A stretch of DNA of 64,000 nt from Fimbriimonas ginsengisoli Gsoil 348 (GCF_000724625.1 NZ_CP007139.1:1-64000); one strand, 5' to 3'. Positions 7,417 through 16,838 are shown, counted from the stretch's first letter. Numbers and translations: made by a program. Notes: a model not told the origin generated them from the letters alone.

Positions 7417-8694
7417 ATGGCAACCACTCCCGCTACCCCAGCCGGCGAACTGCAGCCCAAGATCGTGCACAAGCGCACGGTCCGGGTTCTGATCCTCGTC
7501 TTGATCCTCGGCCTCGTCGCCTTCGCCCTGAAGTTCTACTTCGACCATCGGACCGACCCGGATTTCGGCGCGGTGGAAACGAACGGGATGGTCGCCGCCA
7601 TCGAGCTTCAGCGCGACGGCCAGCGGCTCGTCGTCTTCGATAAAGACGGAAAGCGCATCGAGCCCCCCGGCTATCCGGATGGAGCGATCGAGCGCGACAT
7701 CGCTTGGCGTCCCGACGGCAACCGCATCTTCTTCGTGAGCAACCGCGATAAGAAGGCGTTCCAGATCTATCGATGGAGCCCGGTCAGCGGAGTGGACCCG
7801 CAGGTCAAGACACAGGAAAATCGGGGCAAGAGCAACATCTCCTTCCCGCCCGCGGCGACCGCCGATCCGGACCAAAAGTTCTTGATGACGACCGGCGGAT
7901 ACGTGGTCGAATACGATCCGAAGAACCAGAAGGGGCACCAAGTGCTGCCGCCTATCGAGCACGAGGTCGCTCAATCGGCGGACCCCACCGGTGAGGGCGG
8001 CGGCTCCACCGGGCAGTTTTCGTCGATGTACAGCCAACTGGGAGACAGCTTCCGGACCGCTCGATGGTGCGCCCCCGACACGATCGCCGCCGTTATGCGC
8101 GGCGATAACGGCGAAGTTCTCATCGTTCAGCGGATCGCTCTGCACGGCGAGAAACTAGAGCCGCCGAAGATGGTCGCTATTGCCGACCGGATCGATCTGG
8201 ACGTGAGCCCGGCTGACGGAACGATCGTCTTCACCGCCACCAAAGTTCGGTGGCCGGCCAAGACCGCCCTGCCGAAGTCTCAACGCTACCCTCATTATCT
8301 GGCCTTCTATCGCCTTGGCGATTCCAATGCGACGCTGATCGCGCCAACGGTCATGGGTGACGACTGCTACGGCTCCCCCGCGGTGAGCCCGCAGGGTGAC
8401 CGGGTTCTCGTGGTAACCGGAACCTACGACCCGGCCTCCGGTGGTCTTGTGCCGAAGAACCTGGTTACGGTTCCGATCCAGAGCGGAGGCATCCTGGCCA
8501 AATCCGTGCTCGTCGATGCTCCGGTTTTCGAGCCGACTTGGTCTCCCGACGGCAAACGAATCGCCTACGTCAAACGGACCCCTTCCGGAAACCGAGCCAT
8601 CTTCGTGGCCAACAACGACGGCTCCGACGAAAAGAACCTTTCCGGCGACAAGGGCAATTTCTCCAGTCCAAAATTCTCGCCGCAGACGCGGTGA
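7417..8694 (+). CDS. Membrane-anchored beta-propeller protein (TolB/PD40-like)
   Basis: A 425-residue protein with a short cytosolic N-terminus, one membrane segment (about residues 25-45, VLILVLILGLVAFALKFYF) and an extracytoplasmic domain with repeats of the PD40/TolB type. Repeat signatures include IAWRPDGNRIFFVSN, DVSPADGTIVFTAT, AVSPQGDRVLVV and PTWSPDGKRIAYVK near the C-terminus. Such propellers usually bind proteins or peptidoglycan-associated partners. No catalytic domain is seen. The gene starts 11 bases after fmt and probably shares its transcript. The specific role is unknown. Confidence 0.75.
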   Translation: MATTPATPAGELQPKIVHKRTVRVLILVLILGLVAFALKFYFDHRTDPDFGAVETNGMVAAIELQRDGQRLVVFDKDGKRIEPPGYPDGAIERDIAWRPDGNRIFFVSNRDKKAFQIYRWSPVSGVDPQVKTQENRGKSNISFPPAATADPDQKFLMTTGGYVVEYDPKNQKGHQVLPPIEHEVAQSADPTGEGGGSTGQFSSMYSQLGDSFRTARWCAPDTIAAVMRGDNGEVLIVQRIALHGEKLEPPKMVAIADRIDLDVSPADGTIVFTATKVRWPAKTALPKSQRYPHYLAFYRLGDSNATLIAPTVMGDDCYGSPAVSPQGDRVLVVTGTYDPASGGLVPKNLVTVPIQSGGILAKSVLVDAPVFEPTWSPDGKRIAYVKRTPSGNRAIFVANNDGSDEKNLSGDKGNFSSPKFSPQTR

Positions 8695-8698
8695 GCAG

Positions 8699-8732
8699 GT
8701 TAGGCGTTAGAGTCACATGCTCGGCGCCTAAC
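8699..8732. terminator. Hairpin between convergent genes
   Basis: GTTAGGCG (8699-8706) pairs with CGCCTAAC (8725-8732). It lies between the end of the propeller gene and the end of the convergent PhyH gene, where a shared terminator would be expected. There is no strong T-run, so it is only a candidate. Confidence 0.4.
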
Positions 8733-9588
8733 GCTCTTCTTCCGAATACGCGTGCGCGCCGGGAACGCTGACGTAGTCGATGTCTCCGGAAACATACTCG
8801 GCGCTTTGTCGCAAGTCCGGGTGTTGGAGGAGGTCGCGGGCGCTTTCGTGTAGCTTGAAGGTACCGGCGGGCCACCAAGCTACGAAGTGGATCATCGCCA
8901 TCATCGGACGAGGGGTCTGGGTTCGGTTCGGCATTCCGGCGTGCCAGAGTCGCATATCGCGGATGACGACGCTTCCCTGCGGAACCGTCGGCTGGAACGG
9001 CGGCGCGAACTTTCTCCGGGCTTCCAACTCCTTCTCGCCGACCTCGATGTCGCCGTGCTGCAAAACGACCGAGGTATCGAGATGCGAGCCGGGCCAGATC
9101 TCGGTGGCGCCGTTCTCCGGGCTCATGTCGACGAGGCCGACGTTGACGACGAGCGCATAAGCGGGGTGGGCGACCTCTTGGTCCGGCCATAACTGCCCCA
9201 TGTCGGCGTGGACGGGCTGGCGGCTTTCGCTGGGCATGGCCGTGTTTCCGCTGTAGAAAGAGTTGTACATGCCCGGGCCAAGAATCGACTTCGTCACCTG
9301 GATGACGATGTCGTTTGCGAGGACGTCACGGAATAGGTACGGCGGGAACGGTGGCGGATCTTGCTGGACGTTGCCGCGGTTCCAATTGAACGGAGCGTTC
9401 GGTCGATTGACGAACCGGTCGACGTCTTCAAGAACTCGTTCGCGAAGAATTCGGATGTGCTCCAAGTCGATCACATCGTTCAGGACGACGATTCCATCCC
9501 TCCGCAGGGCGTGGTTCGCCTGGGCAAGTTTCTCGGGTCGGAGAACACCGGCGGCGAGCTCGTCGGCAGTGACGGGGATGGACACCAT
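8728..9588 (-). CDS. Phytanoyl-CoA dioxygenase (PhyH) family protein
   Basis: A 286-residue Fe(II)/2-oxoglutarate-dependent oxygenase of the PhyH family. These enzymes hydroxylate diverse small molecules and are abundant in free-living bacteria. The N-terminal half carries the family opening (LRRDGIVVLNDVID). The iron triad is visible as the HxD of VHADMGQLW (about residues 129-131) and the distal His in LWHAGMPNRT, followed by the 2-oxoglutarate-binding Arg. Substrate is unknown. It is convergent with the propeller gene and divergent from gpsA, 62 bases away. A second, unrelated-looking PhyH protein is at 20775-21467. Confidence 0.85.
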   Translation of the reverse strand: MVSIPVTADELAAGVLRPEKLAQANHALRRDGIVVLNDVIDLEHIRILRERVLEDVDRFVNRPNAPFNWNRGNVQQDPPPFPPYLFRDVLANDIVIQVTKSILGPGMYNSFYSGNTAMPSESRQPVHADMGQLWPDQEVAHPAYALVVNVGLVDMSPENGATEIWPGSHLDTSVVLQHGDIEVGEKELEARRKFAPPFQPTVPQGSVVIRDMRLWHAGMPNRTQTPRPMMAMIHFVAWWPAGTFKLHESARDLLQHPDLRQSAEYVSGDIDYVSVPGAHAYSEEER

Positions 9589-9650
9589 AGTGGTGTAAGC
9601 GTAGCCGATCCGGCGGCGCTCAGCAGTTCGAGCGTAAGCTCTTGGGAGAG

Positions 9651-10637
9651 ATGCACGTCGCCGTTCTTGGATCAGGTAGTTGGGGTACCGCGCTTACCAT
9701 TCTTCTCGCCCGCAACGGGCATTGCGTCACCTTGCTCGGGCGAAACGAAGAGGAGATCCGCGATCTACGCGAGACGCGCGAGAACCACCGCTACCTATCG
9801 GGCTTCACTATCCCAGAAAATGCCACCTTTTCGATGCTGGGTCAGGATGCATTGGACGTCGAGATGACGGTCGTCGCGGTTCCGTCCGGAGCGGTTCGCG
9901 ATATCGTTTCGAGAATTCGCGGAAACCACCCGCTTGTGGTGGTCGCGGCGAAAGGTCTGGAGGCGCATAGCTCGAAGCTGATGACGGAAGTCGTGGCCGA
10001 AGCGCTCCCGGGAGCGGAGACCGGAGTGCTGAGCGGGCCAAATCTAGCCGTCGAGATCGCCAAAGGAATTCCGACGGTCGCGGTCGCCGCTTACCGAAGC
10101 CGGGAGGCGGCGGAGCGAGTGCGCGACGCATTCAATTGCCCAAGCTTCCGCGTTTCGGTGAGCGACGACGTCGTGGGTGTGGAGCTTGCGGGTGCGCTTA
10201 AGAACGTGCTCGCGATCGGCGGCGGAATGTCGGACGGGCTGGGGTTTGGGGACAACACGAAGGGCGCCTTCCTCTCGCGAGGACTCATGGAGATGGCCCG
10301 CATCGGCTCTGCGATGGGAGCTCGGGCGGAAACCTTTCTGGGGCCGGCAGGGGTGGGGGATTTGTTCGCAACGGCGGTCAGCCGGCTTTCACGAAACTAC
10401 CGCTTGGGTCGCGCCCTCGGCGAAGGGCGGACTCTAGAACAGGCGTTGGCCGAGCTTGGTCAAGTTGCCGAGGGGGTGCCGACAAGCGAAGCGGTCGGGC
10501 AGTTGGCCCGCATTCATGGGGTCGATCTGCCGGTCTTCATGGCCGTCGAGGCGGTCCTAAAGGGTCTTGTGTCGCCCCAAAAGGCGGTCGCGCTCCTCAT
10601 GGAGCGGACGGTTAAGATGGACGACTTCATAGGCTAG
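9651..10637 (+). CDS. gpsA: Glycerol-3-phosphate dehydrogenase [NAD(P)+]
   Basis: Reduces dihydroxyacetone phosphate to sn-glycerol 3-phosphate, the backbone for phospholipids. The 328-residue protein opens with the nucleotide-binding MHVAVLGSGSWGTAL, has the second conserved block VVVAAKGLE and LSGPNLAVEIAKG, and the catalytic Lys in VELAGALKNVLAIGGGM. The C-terminal domain carries GDLFATAVSRLSRNYRLG, the GpsA signature. ATG 9651 is chosen because it gives the standard N-terminus; a TTG three codons upstream is the alternative. A REP-like repeat and a small perfect hairpin follow the stop codon. Confidence 0.95.
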   Translation: MHVAVLGSGSWGTALTILLARNGHCVTLLGRNEEEIRDLRETRENHRYLSGFTIPENATFSMLGQDALDVEMTVVAVPSGAVRDIVSRIRGNHPLVVVAAKGLEAHSSKLMTEVVAEALPGAETGVLSGPNLAVEIAKGIPTVAVAAYRSREAAERVRDAFNCPSFRVSVSDDVVGVELAGALKNVLAIGGGMSDGLGFGDNTKGAFLSRGLMEMARIGSAMGARAETFLGPAGVGDLFATAVSRLSRNYRLGRALGEGRTLEQALAELGQVAEGVPTSEAVGQLARIHGVDLPVFMAVEAVLKGLVSPQKAVALLMERTVKMDDFIG

Positions 10638-10642
10638 CAAAG

Positions 10643-10717
10643 CCGGAGCGCGGGCGTCCCCGCCCGCACCCAGGACCGCGCGGGCGTCCCGCCCGACCCC
10701 GGCGTACGAAGTACGCC
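10643..10717 (+). repeat. REP pair matching the RAYT-2 element, plus hairpin
   Basis: Two GC-rich palindromes (GGAGCGCGGGCGTCCCC... and CGCGGGCGTCCCGCCCG) match the repeats flanking the transposase at 31.7-32.4 kb, but no transposase is here, so this is a non-autonomous copy. A perfect 7-bp hairpin GGCGTAC/GTACGCC follows at 10701-10717 and may help terminate gpsA. Confidence 0.8.
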
Positions 10718-10770
10718 CAAAGAAAGCCGCTCAGGAGGGCGGCGGTCCGGGGCGTCATAATTAAGGGGGC

Positions 10771-11298
10771 ATGGCGAAGGGGAAACTTGGAAAGCGACTG
10801 GGAGTAGGGTGTCTTGGCCTGCTCCTTGTTGTGGGCGCCTTGCTCGCTTTTACCGGTCCCGGGCATGACATTCAAAACATGTGGCGCAACGGGGCCATCG
10901 GGGCGATTCTCTTCCCCGAAAAGCAACGCACCTACACGGCGACCAACGAACAAAACCTTCGCGCGATCCACACCGCACTCATGCTCTATCACGACTCCGA
11001 AGGGCAATTCCCTCAGGCGAGCGGGTGGATGGATGCGATCGAGCCGCGAATCCGGACGAGCGATATGGACGCGAGCGAGGCGAAGAAAAAGCTTATTCGG
11101 CCGGACCTCGCGGGTAAGCCGGGGGAGTTCGGATACGAGATGAACGACGCCGCGAGCGGAAAGTACAAAGACGACGCCGGGGCGAAGACACCTCTCATTT
11201 TCGAATCTAAGCCGACCTCCCGCAACGCCCACGGCGACCCTGTCAAGGACCGGGACGGATACGCGATCACCGTGGACGGGACGCTTCTCAAGCACTGA
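10771..11298 (+). CDS. Membrane-anchored protein with pseudopilin-like periplasmic domain
   Basis: A 175-residue protein with one N-terminal membrane segment (GVGCLGLLLVVGALLAF) and a domain that resembles the soluble part of GspG-type major pseudopilins: a helix with NLRAIHTALMLYHDSEGQFPQ, then a variable region ending with a short strand DGYAITVDGTLL. It lacks the prepilin peptidase site and phenylalanine-methionine helix, so it should stay in the membrane rather than join a fibre. An AAGGGGG stretch, partly Shine-Dalgarno-like, lies just before ATG 10771, and CATAAT is at 10756-10761. Function unknown. Confidence 0.6.
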   Translation: MAKGKLGKRLGVGCLGLLLVVGALLAFTGPGHDIQNMWRNGAIGAILFPEKQRTYTATNEQNLRAIHTALMLYHDSEGQFPQASGWMDAIEPRIRTSDMDASEAKKKLIRPDLAGKPGEFGYEMNDAASGKYKDDAGAKTPLIFESKPTSRNAHGDPVKDRDGYAITVDGTLLKH

Positions 11299-11377
11299 CG
11301 CTCTATAACCGGGCGGTCAGCCCATGCCACAATAGACGGCAATGCTCCCCGATTCAACGACGAATCCAGGAATCGCC

Positions 11378-13339
11378 ATGTCGACCATTTCTGAGAACCG
11401 CGCCTACTCGAAGCTCGATTTCCTACGGCTCATGCTCCTAAGCCGAGAGGGAGACCGGCGGGAGGGGATTCTCCTTCGCCAAAGTAAGGGCTGGTTTCAG
11501 GTCAGCGGAATGGGCCACGAGGCGCTCGGCGTGCTCGCCTATCTTCTTCGCGAGGACGATTACATCTTCCCTTACTACCGCGACCGCGCACTGATGCTGG
11601 CGCGAGGGCTTCCGAACTACGACCTCGCCCTCGCCTACTTCGCCAAGCGCGAGAGCTCTTCCGGCGGGCGTCAGATGCCCGGCCACTACTCCAGCCGCGA
11701 GCACAATGTTTTCTCGGTCTGCACGCCGACCGGCGGTGGCCTCCTTCCGGCATGTGGCACCGCCTGGACGATGAAGCTCGCGGGGAAAGATTCGGTTTGC
11801 CTCGCCACGATCGGCGACGCCGCCTCGCGCCAGGGTGAATTCTTCGAGGCGGTGGCGTTTGCCATCCAGGAGAAGCTTCCGGTCATCATTCTGGTAGAGG
11901 ACAACAAATACGGCATCTCGACGCCGACGGAGAAATTCCTTCCGTTCCACCTGGGGATGATCGATGAGAGCGCTTATGTCAAGGTCGACGCGCGCTACCC
12001 CGATAAGATGTACGAAGTCGGCAAAGCCGCGGTCGAGCGGGCTCGGCGAGGCGATGGACCGACCCTGATCTGGGGAGATCTGGACCGGCTCTCCTCCCAC
12101 ACCTCCAGCGACGATCACCGCGTGTACCGGCAGCTCGATGAGATCGACGCGATGAGCCTACGCGATCCGATCCGCCTCCTTGCCGAGGAGCTGATCGCAA
12201 CCGGCGAGCTAGACGAAGCGACCTGGAAGCGTCTCCAAGAGGAAACCGCCCAGATCGTCGACCAGGACTATTTACGCGCGGAGACCGAAGCCGACCCTCG
12301 CCCCGAGGATGTGCTGCTGGAGAATTTCGGCGACGATCCTGCGCGGGAGGCTCCGCCTCTCGCAGGCGATCAGCGGATGACGATGGTCTCCGCGATCAAC
12401 CAGACCTTCCGAAAGGCGCTGGAAAACGACCCGACGGTAGTGTTCTTTGGCGAAGATATCGAAGACCCCAAGGGCGGGGTGTTTGGGCTTACGAAGGGGC
12501 TGAGCGAGAACTTTCCGAATCAGGTGTTCAACTCTCCGCTCGCCGAGGCGACGATCATGGGGGTCGCGGTGGGGATGGGCGCTTATGGCTATAAGCCGGT
12601 CTTCGAGCTACAGTTCGTCGACTTCTTCGCCCCGGGCTGGAACCAGATCACGGCGAACATGTCGACGTTGCGCTGGCGCTCGTTCGGAGGGTGGAAATGC
12701 CCGTGCGTGATCTACGCCCCCTACGGGGCTTACCTGCCCGGCGGCTCGCTTTGGCACAGCCAATCGAACGAGGCGTATCTGGCCCACACGCCAGGGATCA
12801 AGGTAGCGATCCCCTCGACACCCGAAGATGCGGCAGGGCTGTTCTGGACGGCGATCCAGGGGGACGATCCCCACTTTATCCTCATTCCGAAGCACATCTT
12901 CCGGAAGCAGATGCAGGTCGGTACGGTCGAGGCGATTCCGTTCGGGAAGGCCAAGATCGTTCGCGAAGGGGCGGACGTGACCTTGGTGACCTGGGGCAAC
13001 TGTCTCGAACTAGCCCAGGAAGCCGCCGACTCCGGAATCGCCGATATCGAGATTATCGACCTCCGGTCGATCGTCCCATGCGACTACGAGGCGATCGCCA
13101 ATTCCGTGGAGAAGACCGGCCGACTCGTCGTCGTCCACGAGGATAACCGAACCGCGGGCTTCGGCCAAACGGTAGTCACCGAAATCCTGAGCCGCCCCGA
13201 GTGGTTCAACCACTTCCTCTCGCCGCCACAACTCGTGGCGCGGGAGGATGTGCACATCGGCTACAACCCGATCTACGAATACGCCGCCCTGCCGGACATC
13301 AATCAGGTGCTTGATGCGATTCGGGTTGTGATGGAGTAG
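11378..13339 (+). CDS. Fused E1 alpha/beta 2-oxoacid (branched-chain) dehydrogenase
   Basis: A single 653-residue chain that joins the thiamine-diphosphate-binding alpha part and the beta part of a 2-oxoacid dehydrogenase E1. The alpha half (about 1-300) has GYxS-like FQVSGMGHEAL, the ThDP motif beginning IGDAASRQGEFFEA and ending EDNKYGIST; the usual GDG is GDA, as in many fused forms. The beta half (from about 335) has FFGEDIEDPKGGVFGLTKGL, NSPLAEATIMGVAVGMGAYG and the C-terminal transketolase domain ending with VVHEDNRTAGFGQTV. By resemblance it is most like branched-chain 2-oxoisovalerate dehydrogenase. E2 and E3 genes are not in the window. ATG 11342 in frame would add 12 residues; 11378 gives the more typical N-terminus. 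Confidence 0.88.
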   Translation: MSTISENRAYSKLDFLRLMLLSREGDRREGILLRQSKGWFQVSGMGHEALGVLAYLLREDDYIFPYYRDRALMLARGLPNYDLALAYFAKRESSSGGRQMPGHYSSREHNVFSVCTPTGGGLLPACGTAWTMKLAGKDSVCLATIGDAASRQGEFFEAVAFAIQEKLPVIILVEDNKYGISTPTEKFLPFHLGMIDESAYVKVDARYPDKMYEVGKAAVERARRGDGPTLIWGDLDRLSSHTSSDDHRVYRQLDEIDAMSLRDPIRLLAEELIATGELDEATWKRLQEETAQIVDQDYLRAETEADPRPEDVLLENFGDDPAREAPPLAGDQRMTMVSAINQTFRKALENDPTVVFFGEDIEDPKGGVFGLTKGLSENFPNQVFNSPLAEATIMGVAVGMGAYGYKPVFELQFVDFFAPGWNQITANMSTLRWRSFGGWKCPCVIYAPYGAYLPGGSLWHSQSNEAYLAHTPGIKVAIPSTPEDAAGLFWTAIQGDDPHFILIPKHIFRKQMQVGTVEAIPFGKAKIVREGADVTLVTWGNCLELAQEAADSGIADIEIIDLRSIVPCDYEAIANSVEKTGRLVVVHEDNRTAGFGQTVVTEILSRPEWFNHFLSPPQLVAREDVHIGYNPIYEYAALPDINQVLDAIRVVME

Positions 13340-13368
13340 GGGGGTTGCGGCCGGAGGGTGTGGACTGA

Positions 13369-13422
13369 TGGGACGAATGGGACACATGAGACCCATGAGA
13401 CTTAGATGTCCCATACGTCCCA
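13369..13422 (+). repeat. Inverted repeat of the TGGGAC/GTCCCA type
   Basis: 16-base arms (13369-13384 and 13407-13422) pair with one mismatch around a 22-base loop. It follows the E1 gene and may end its transcript. Related but shorter TGGGAC/GTCCCAT pieces lie near 39550 and 57320, so this is probably another dispersed repeat family. Confidence 0.65.
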
Positions 13423-13504
13423 TTGGCTAGGGTAAAGCCTCACGCTAACACCGCAAGACCCCGGGGCGCCCCTTGCCTAAACTCCGGCCTTAAGGCATAG
13501 TGGA

Positions 13505-16057
13505 ATGGATCCTATGCGGTGGACAAGCAGAGTTGCGAGGCAGGGGTTGGGGTGGGTCTTTTCGGTTGGGATCTTCTCCGGAGGGCTCTATGGTTTTACC
13601 GGGGCGCCCGCGCCCAAGGTGACGTTCGCCGACGTCGCTCCGATCATGAAAGCGCATTGCGTCCGATGCCATGCCGCGGGGCAGGCGGCGGGCGGGCTGG
13701 CGCTGGATTCGGTGGCCGGAGCCGTGAAGGCGGCAACGCCTGGAAAATCCGACGCCAGCGTCCTGATGCAACGAATTCTCGGCCAAGGCGGAAAGCCTCA
13801 GATGCCGATGGGGTTCACCGCCCTCAGCGATCGCGAGATAGGAGTTATCCGAGCCTGGATCGACCAAGGCTGCCTCGCCCCCGCCAAGTCCGCTACGTCT
13901 CACTGGGCGTACGTGAAACCGGTACGTCCAGCGGTGCCCAAGACGAAGAACGGGAAGTGGGTCCGGAACCCGATCGATGCGTTCGTGTTGGCGAGATTGG
14001 AGAAGGAGAAGCTACTTCCCTCCCCGGAGGCGGATCGGACAACGCTCATTCGTCGGGTCACGCTCGACCTAACCGGTCTGCCGCCGACCCCGGCCGAGGT
14101 CGACGCGTTCATCGCCGATCACTCTGCTAACGCCTACGAAAAAGTGGTCGACCGCCTCTTGGCGAGCCCGCATTACGGGGAGCGGATGGCGCTGCCTTGG
14201 CTGGACGCCGCACGCTATGCCGACAGCAACGGGTTTCAGATGGACGGCGACACGTATCAATACGTGTGGCGCGACTGGGTAGTCCGGGCGATGAACGCGA
14301 ACATGCCGTTCGACGAATTCACGACCGAGCAGATCGCCGGTGACTTGCTTCCGGACGCGGTCGAGTCAACCCAAAAGGGTCGCGACAAGATCGTCGCCAC
14401 CGGCTTCAATCGAAACCACATGCTGAACGGCGAAGGGGGCGCGATTCCCGAGGAGCAGCGGAACGTCGGCCTGTTCGACCGGGTCGACGCCACGTGCACC
14501 ACCTGGCTCGGCCTCACCATGGCGTGCGCCCGCTGCCACGACCACAAGTACGACCCGCTCACCCAGCGCGACTACTACGGGATGATGGCGTTCTTCAACA
14601 ACGTCCCCGAGTCCGGCGTGCCGGACGGAGGCGTTCCATACAGCATCGCCAAGCCGTGGATCTATGCGGGGACTCAGGAGCAAATGGACCGGATGGCGGC
14701 GATGGAGTCGCAATCCGCCGCGGCCGCGCCGGCGGTAAAGCAGATGGAGGATTCGCCGGAGACTAAGGCGGCTCAGATCGCATGGGAGGAAGCCGCCGAT
14801 CCTAAGTTGCCCAAAGAGATATCGGACATCCTGCGAATCGAACGCTCCAAGCGCAATCCCGATCAGGCGGGAAAGGTTCGCGGATACTTCCTCGATCACG
14901 CCCTTCCCGCCGCATCCGCCGATCTTCGAAAGCGGTTCCAGGCGATGCAGAAAGAGCTCGGCGATCTGCGAGGTTCGATACCGCGGGTGATGGTGATGTC
15001 GGATCGCCAACCCCGCGAGACCCACATCTTCTCGCGAGGCAACTACGACGCGCCGCTCGACAAGGTGACGGCTTGTACGCCGGCCACTCTTCCCGCGATG
15101 CCGGCGGCGACGCCGAGAAACCGCCTCGGTCTGGCGCGGTGGATGGTTAGTCCGGAGAATCCGCTTACCGCCCGCGTCCAGGTGAACCGATATTGGCAGC
15201 TCTTCTTCGGCAAAGGGCTGGTCAAGACGCCGGAGAACTTCGGCGTGCAAGGCGAGGCGCCTACCCATCCGGAACTGCTGGACTGGCTCGCCGTGGAATT
15301 CCAGGCGAGCGGCTGGAACGTGAAGCGGCTGCAGCGGATGATCGTCACCAGCGCCACCTACCGGCAATCTTCAAAGGCGACGCTCGCATCGCGCAAGCGC
15401 GACCCGGAGAACCGATTCCTCGGCCGCGGAGCGCGCTTCCGATTGCCCGCGATGCTTCTCCGCGACGAAGCGCTCGCGGCGAGTGGGCTGATCGACTTAA
15501 CGATCGGCGGCAAGCCGGTCTATCCATATCAGCCTAAGGGGATATGGGATGGACTGGCGATCACCGACGAGCGCGACTTCACCTATCCGCAGTCGAAGGG
15601 CAAAGATCTCTATCGTCGGAGCATCTATTCGTTCTGGCGCCGCACCGTCGCGCCGGGAAACATGTTCGATGCGTCGTCTAGGCAGGTTTGCACCGTCCGC
15701 CAAGGGCAAACGTCGACGCCGCTGCACGCGCTGACGATGCTGAACGACGTCACGTGGGTTGAAGCGGGCCGAGCGTTGGCAGCGCGGGTGATGCCTTTGC
15801 CGACACCCGAAGCGCGGCTCACCGAAGCGTTCCGCCGAGTGTGCGCCCGACGCCCGGACGCCGACGAGCTCCGAATTCTGCGGCGAAGCCTGGATAGATC
15901 CCTTGCGGCGTTCAAAGCCGACCCCAAGTCCGCCGACGCATATCTCGCCCAAGGCGCATCACCACGAGATCCAAAACTAGATCGCGTCGAACACGCCGCC
16001 TACGCCTCAGTCTGTCTGGCGATACTGAATTTAGATGAAGCGCTAACCAGAGAGTAA
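13505..16057 (+). CDS. Planctomycete-type cytochrome protein (PSCyt1-DUF1549-DUF1553)
   Basis: An 850-residue secreted protein. After an N-terminal hydrophobic segment (about 20-38) comes a cytochrome-C-like PSCyt1 domain with the haem motif CVRCH in IMKAHCVRCHAAG, then DUF1549 (PSCyt2; from VRNPIDAFVLARLEKE, including LDLTGLPPTPAEVDAF and a second cysteine pair ACARCHDHKYDPL), and DUF1553 (PSD1) in the C-terminal half (NRYWQLFFGKGLVKTPENFG, VTSATYRQSS). Family members are found mainly in Planctomycetes and related phyla, often beside DUF1501 proteins, and are thought to act in periplasmic oxidation or polysaccharide breakdown. The DUF1501 partner here is 3.2 kb downstream. ATG 13514 is an alternative start. 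Confidence 0.9.
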   Translation: MDPMRWTSRVARQGLGWVFSVGIFSGGLYGFTGAPAPKVTFADVAPIMKAHCVRCHAAGQAAGGLALDSVAGAVKAATPGKSDASVLMQRILGQGGKPQMPMGFTALSDREIGVIRAWIDQGCLAPAKSATSHWAYVKPVRPAVPKTKNGKWVRNPIDAFVLARLEKEKLLPSPEADRTTLIRRVTLDLTGLPPTPAEVDAFIADHSANAYEKVVDRLLASPHYGERMALPWLDAARYADSNGFQMDGDTYQYVWRDWVVRAMNANMPFDEFTTEQIAGDLLPDAVESTQKGRDKIVATGFNRNHMLNGEGGAIPEEQRNVGLFDRVDATCTTWLGLTMACARCHDHKYDPLTQRDYYGMMAFFNNVPESGVPDGGVPYSIAKPWIYAGTQEQMDRMAAMESQSAAAAPAVKQMEDSPETKAAQIAWEEAADPKLPKEISDILRIERSKRNPDQAGKVRGYFLDHALPAASADLRKRFQAMQKELGDLRGSIPRVMVMSDRQPRETHIFSRGNYDAPLDKVTACTPATLPAMPAATPRNRLGLARWMVSPENPLTARVQVNRYWQLFFGKGLVKTPENFGVQGEAPTHPELLDWLAVEFQASGWNVKRLQRMIVTSATYRQSSKATLASRKRDPENRFLGRGARFRLPAMLLRDEALAASGLIDLTIGGKPVYPYQPKGIWDGLAITDERDFTYPQSKGKDLYRRSIYSFWRRTVAPGNMFDASSRQVCTVRQGQTSTPLHALTMLNDVTWVEAGRALAARVMPLPTPEARLTEAFRRVCARRPDADELRILRRSLDRSLAAFKADPKSADAYLAQGASPRDPKLDRVEHAAYASVCLAILNLDEALTRE

Positions 16058-16064
16058 TCCGAAG

Positions 16065-16110
16065 CCCCCTCCTCTTGCGCGGCGATGTTTGTGCGCCGTG
16101 GAGGAGGGGG
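16065..16110. terminator. GC-rich hairpin after the DUF1549/DUF1553 gene
   Basis: CCCCCTCCTC (16065-16074) pairs perfectly with GAGGAGGGGG (16101-16110), with a smaller GC stem inside. It sits between the convergent ends of two genes. There is no T-run, so the terminator role is inferred from position only. Confidence 0.45.
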
Positions 16111-16162
16111 TTGGGGGTGGAGGTTCCGGCACGGGCCCCTTTGTGTGCGATTCCCTCCGCGG

Positions 16163-16771
16163 CTAGCGACCGCGGAACAACGTTGTCCAACCCAGGTACG
16201 CGAAACGGCGAACCAGCACGGGCGGCATATCTGGGTGCCCTTCTTGGAATCGCCTAATCGCGGAGAGGAACCCTCGGCCAACCGTTATGTCGCCGACCAG
16301 ACGGCGTGCCCTCGCCGTCGCCCAAAGGATCATGACTCCCCTGACAAGAAGCGCCGTGACGAAAACTAAGACAACTGCGAGCGCAACCTGCCAAGCCTCG
16401 CGATGAAGCGAGTAAATGACCAGGATCGGCGTTACCGTCAATGGATAAATGGCCAAACCCGAATTAACCCGGTCGGTCAAAAGCGTCAGGGCCACCCCAA
16501 ACCGAAGCTCATCTGGAGACAGGCTTTGGGCCAGTTCGGCGTTGATCAGCAACACCGTCTTACGCGAAGTGGGTAACAACCCTTGGGCCGGACGGCATGT
16601 GAACGAAAGCTCCGGCTGTGCCGGAGAGGCTACTTCCGGTCGCGGAAGCGATAAATCGTCGGCGACCTCAAAAACCAGCTCCTCAAGGCCCGGAGACACG
16701 TACCTAAGACCGCCCGTCCAGGGCTGTCCCAAGGTCCGACCTATCGTGGTGACCGTGTCACGCCAGTTCAT
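16163..16771 (-). CDS. Membrane protein resembling M48 peptidases without the metal site
   Basis: A 202-residue protein. Residues around VLLINAELAQSLSPDELRFGVA resemble the region of M48 (HtpX/Oma1-type) zinc peptidases where the conserved DEL...aHExxH helix lies, but the HExxH histidines and glutamate are missing (FGVALTLLTDR). Two hydrophobic segments follow (IYPLTVTPILVIYSL and VALAVVLVFVTALLVRGVMIL). I infer a degenerate, catalytically inactive relative. It is convergent with the DUF1549/DUF1553 gene and divergent from the TPR gene. The long plus-strand open frame across it is antisense and not used here. Confidence 0.6.
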   Translation of the reverse strand: MNWRDTVTTIGRTLGQPWTGGLRYVSPGLEELVFEVADDLSLPRPEVASPAQPELSFTCRPAQGLLPTSRKTVLLINAELAQSLSPDELRFGVALTLLTDRVNSGLAIYPLTVTPILVIYSLHREAWQVALAVVLVFVTALLVRGVMILWATARARRLVGDITVGRGFLSAIRRFQEGHPDMPPVLVRRFAYLGWTTLFRGR

Positions 16772-16838
16772 CCTCCCTTACGGTACTCCGCATATCGTGG
16801 CCAGAACGTTTTTGATTCGATTTTTGGAAGGCTTTCAA

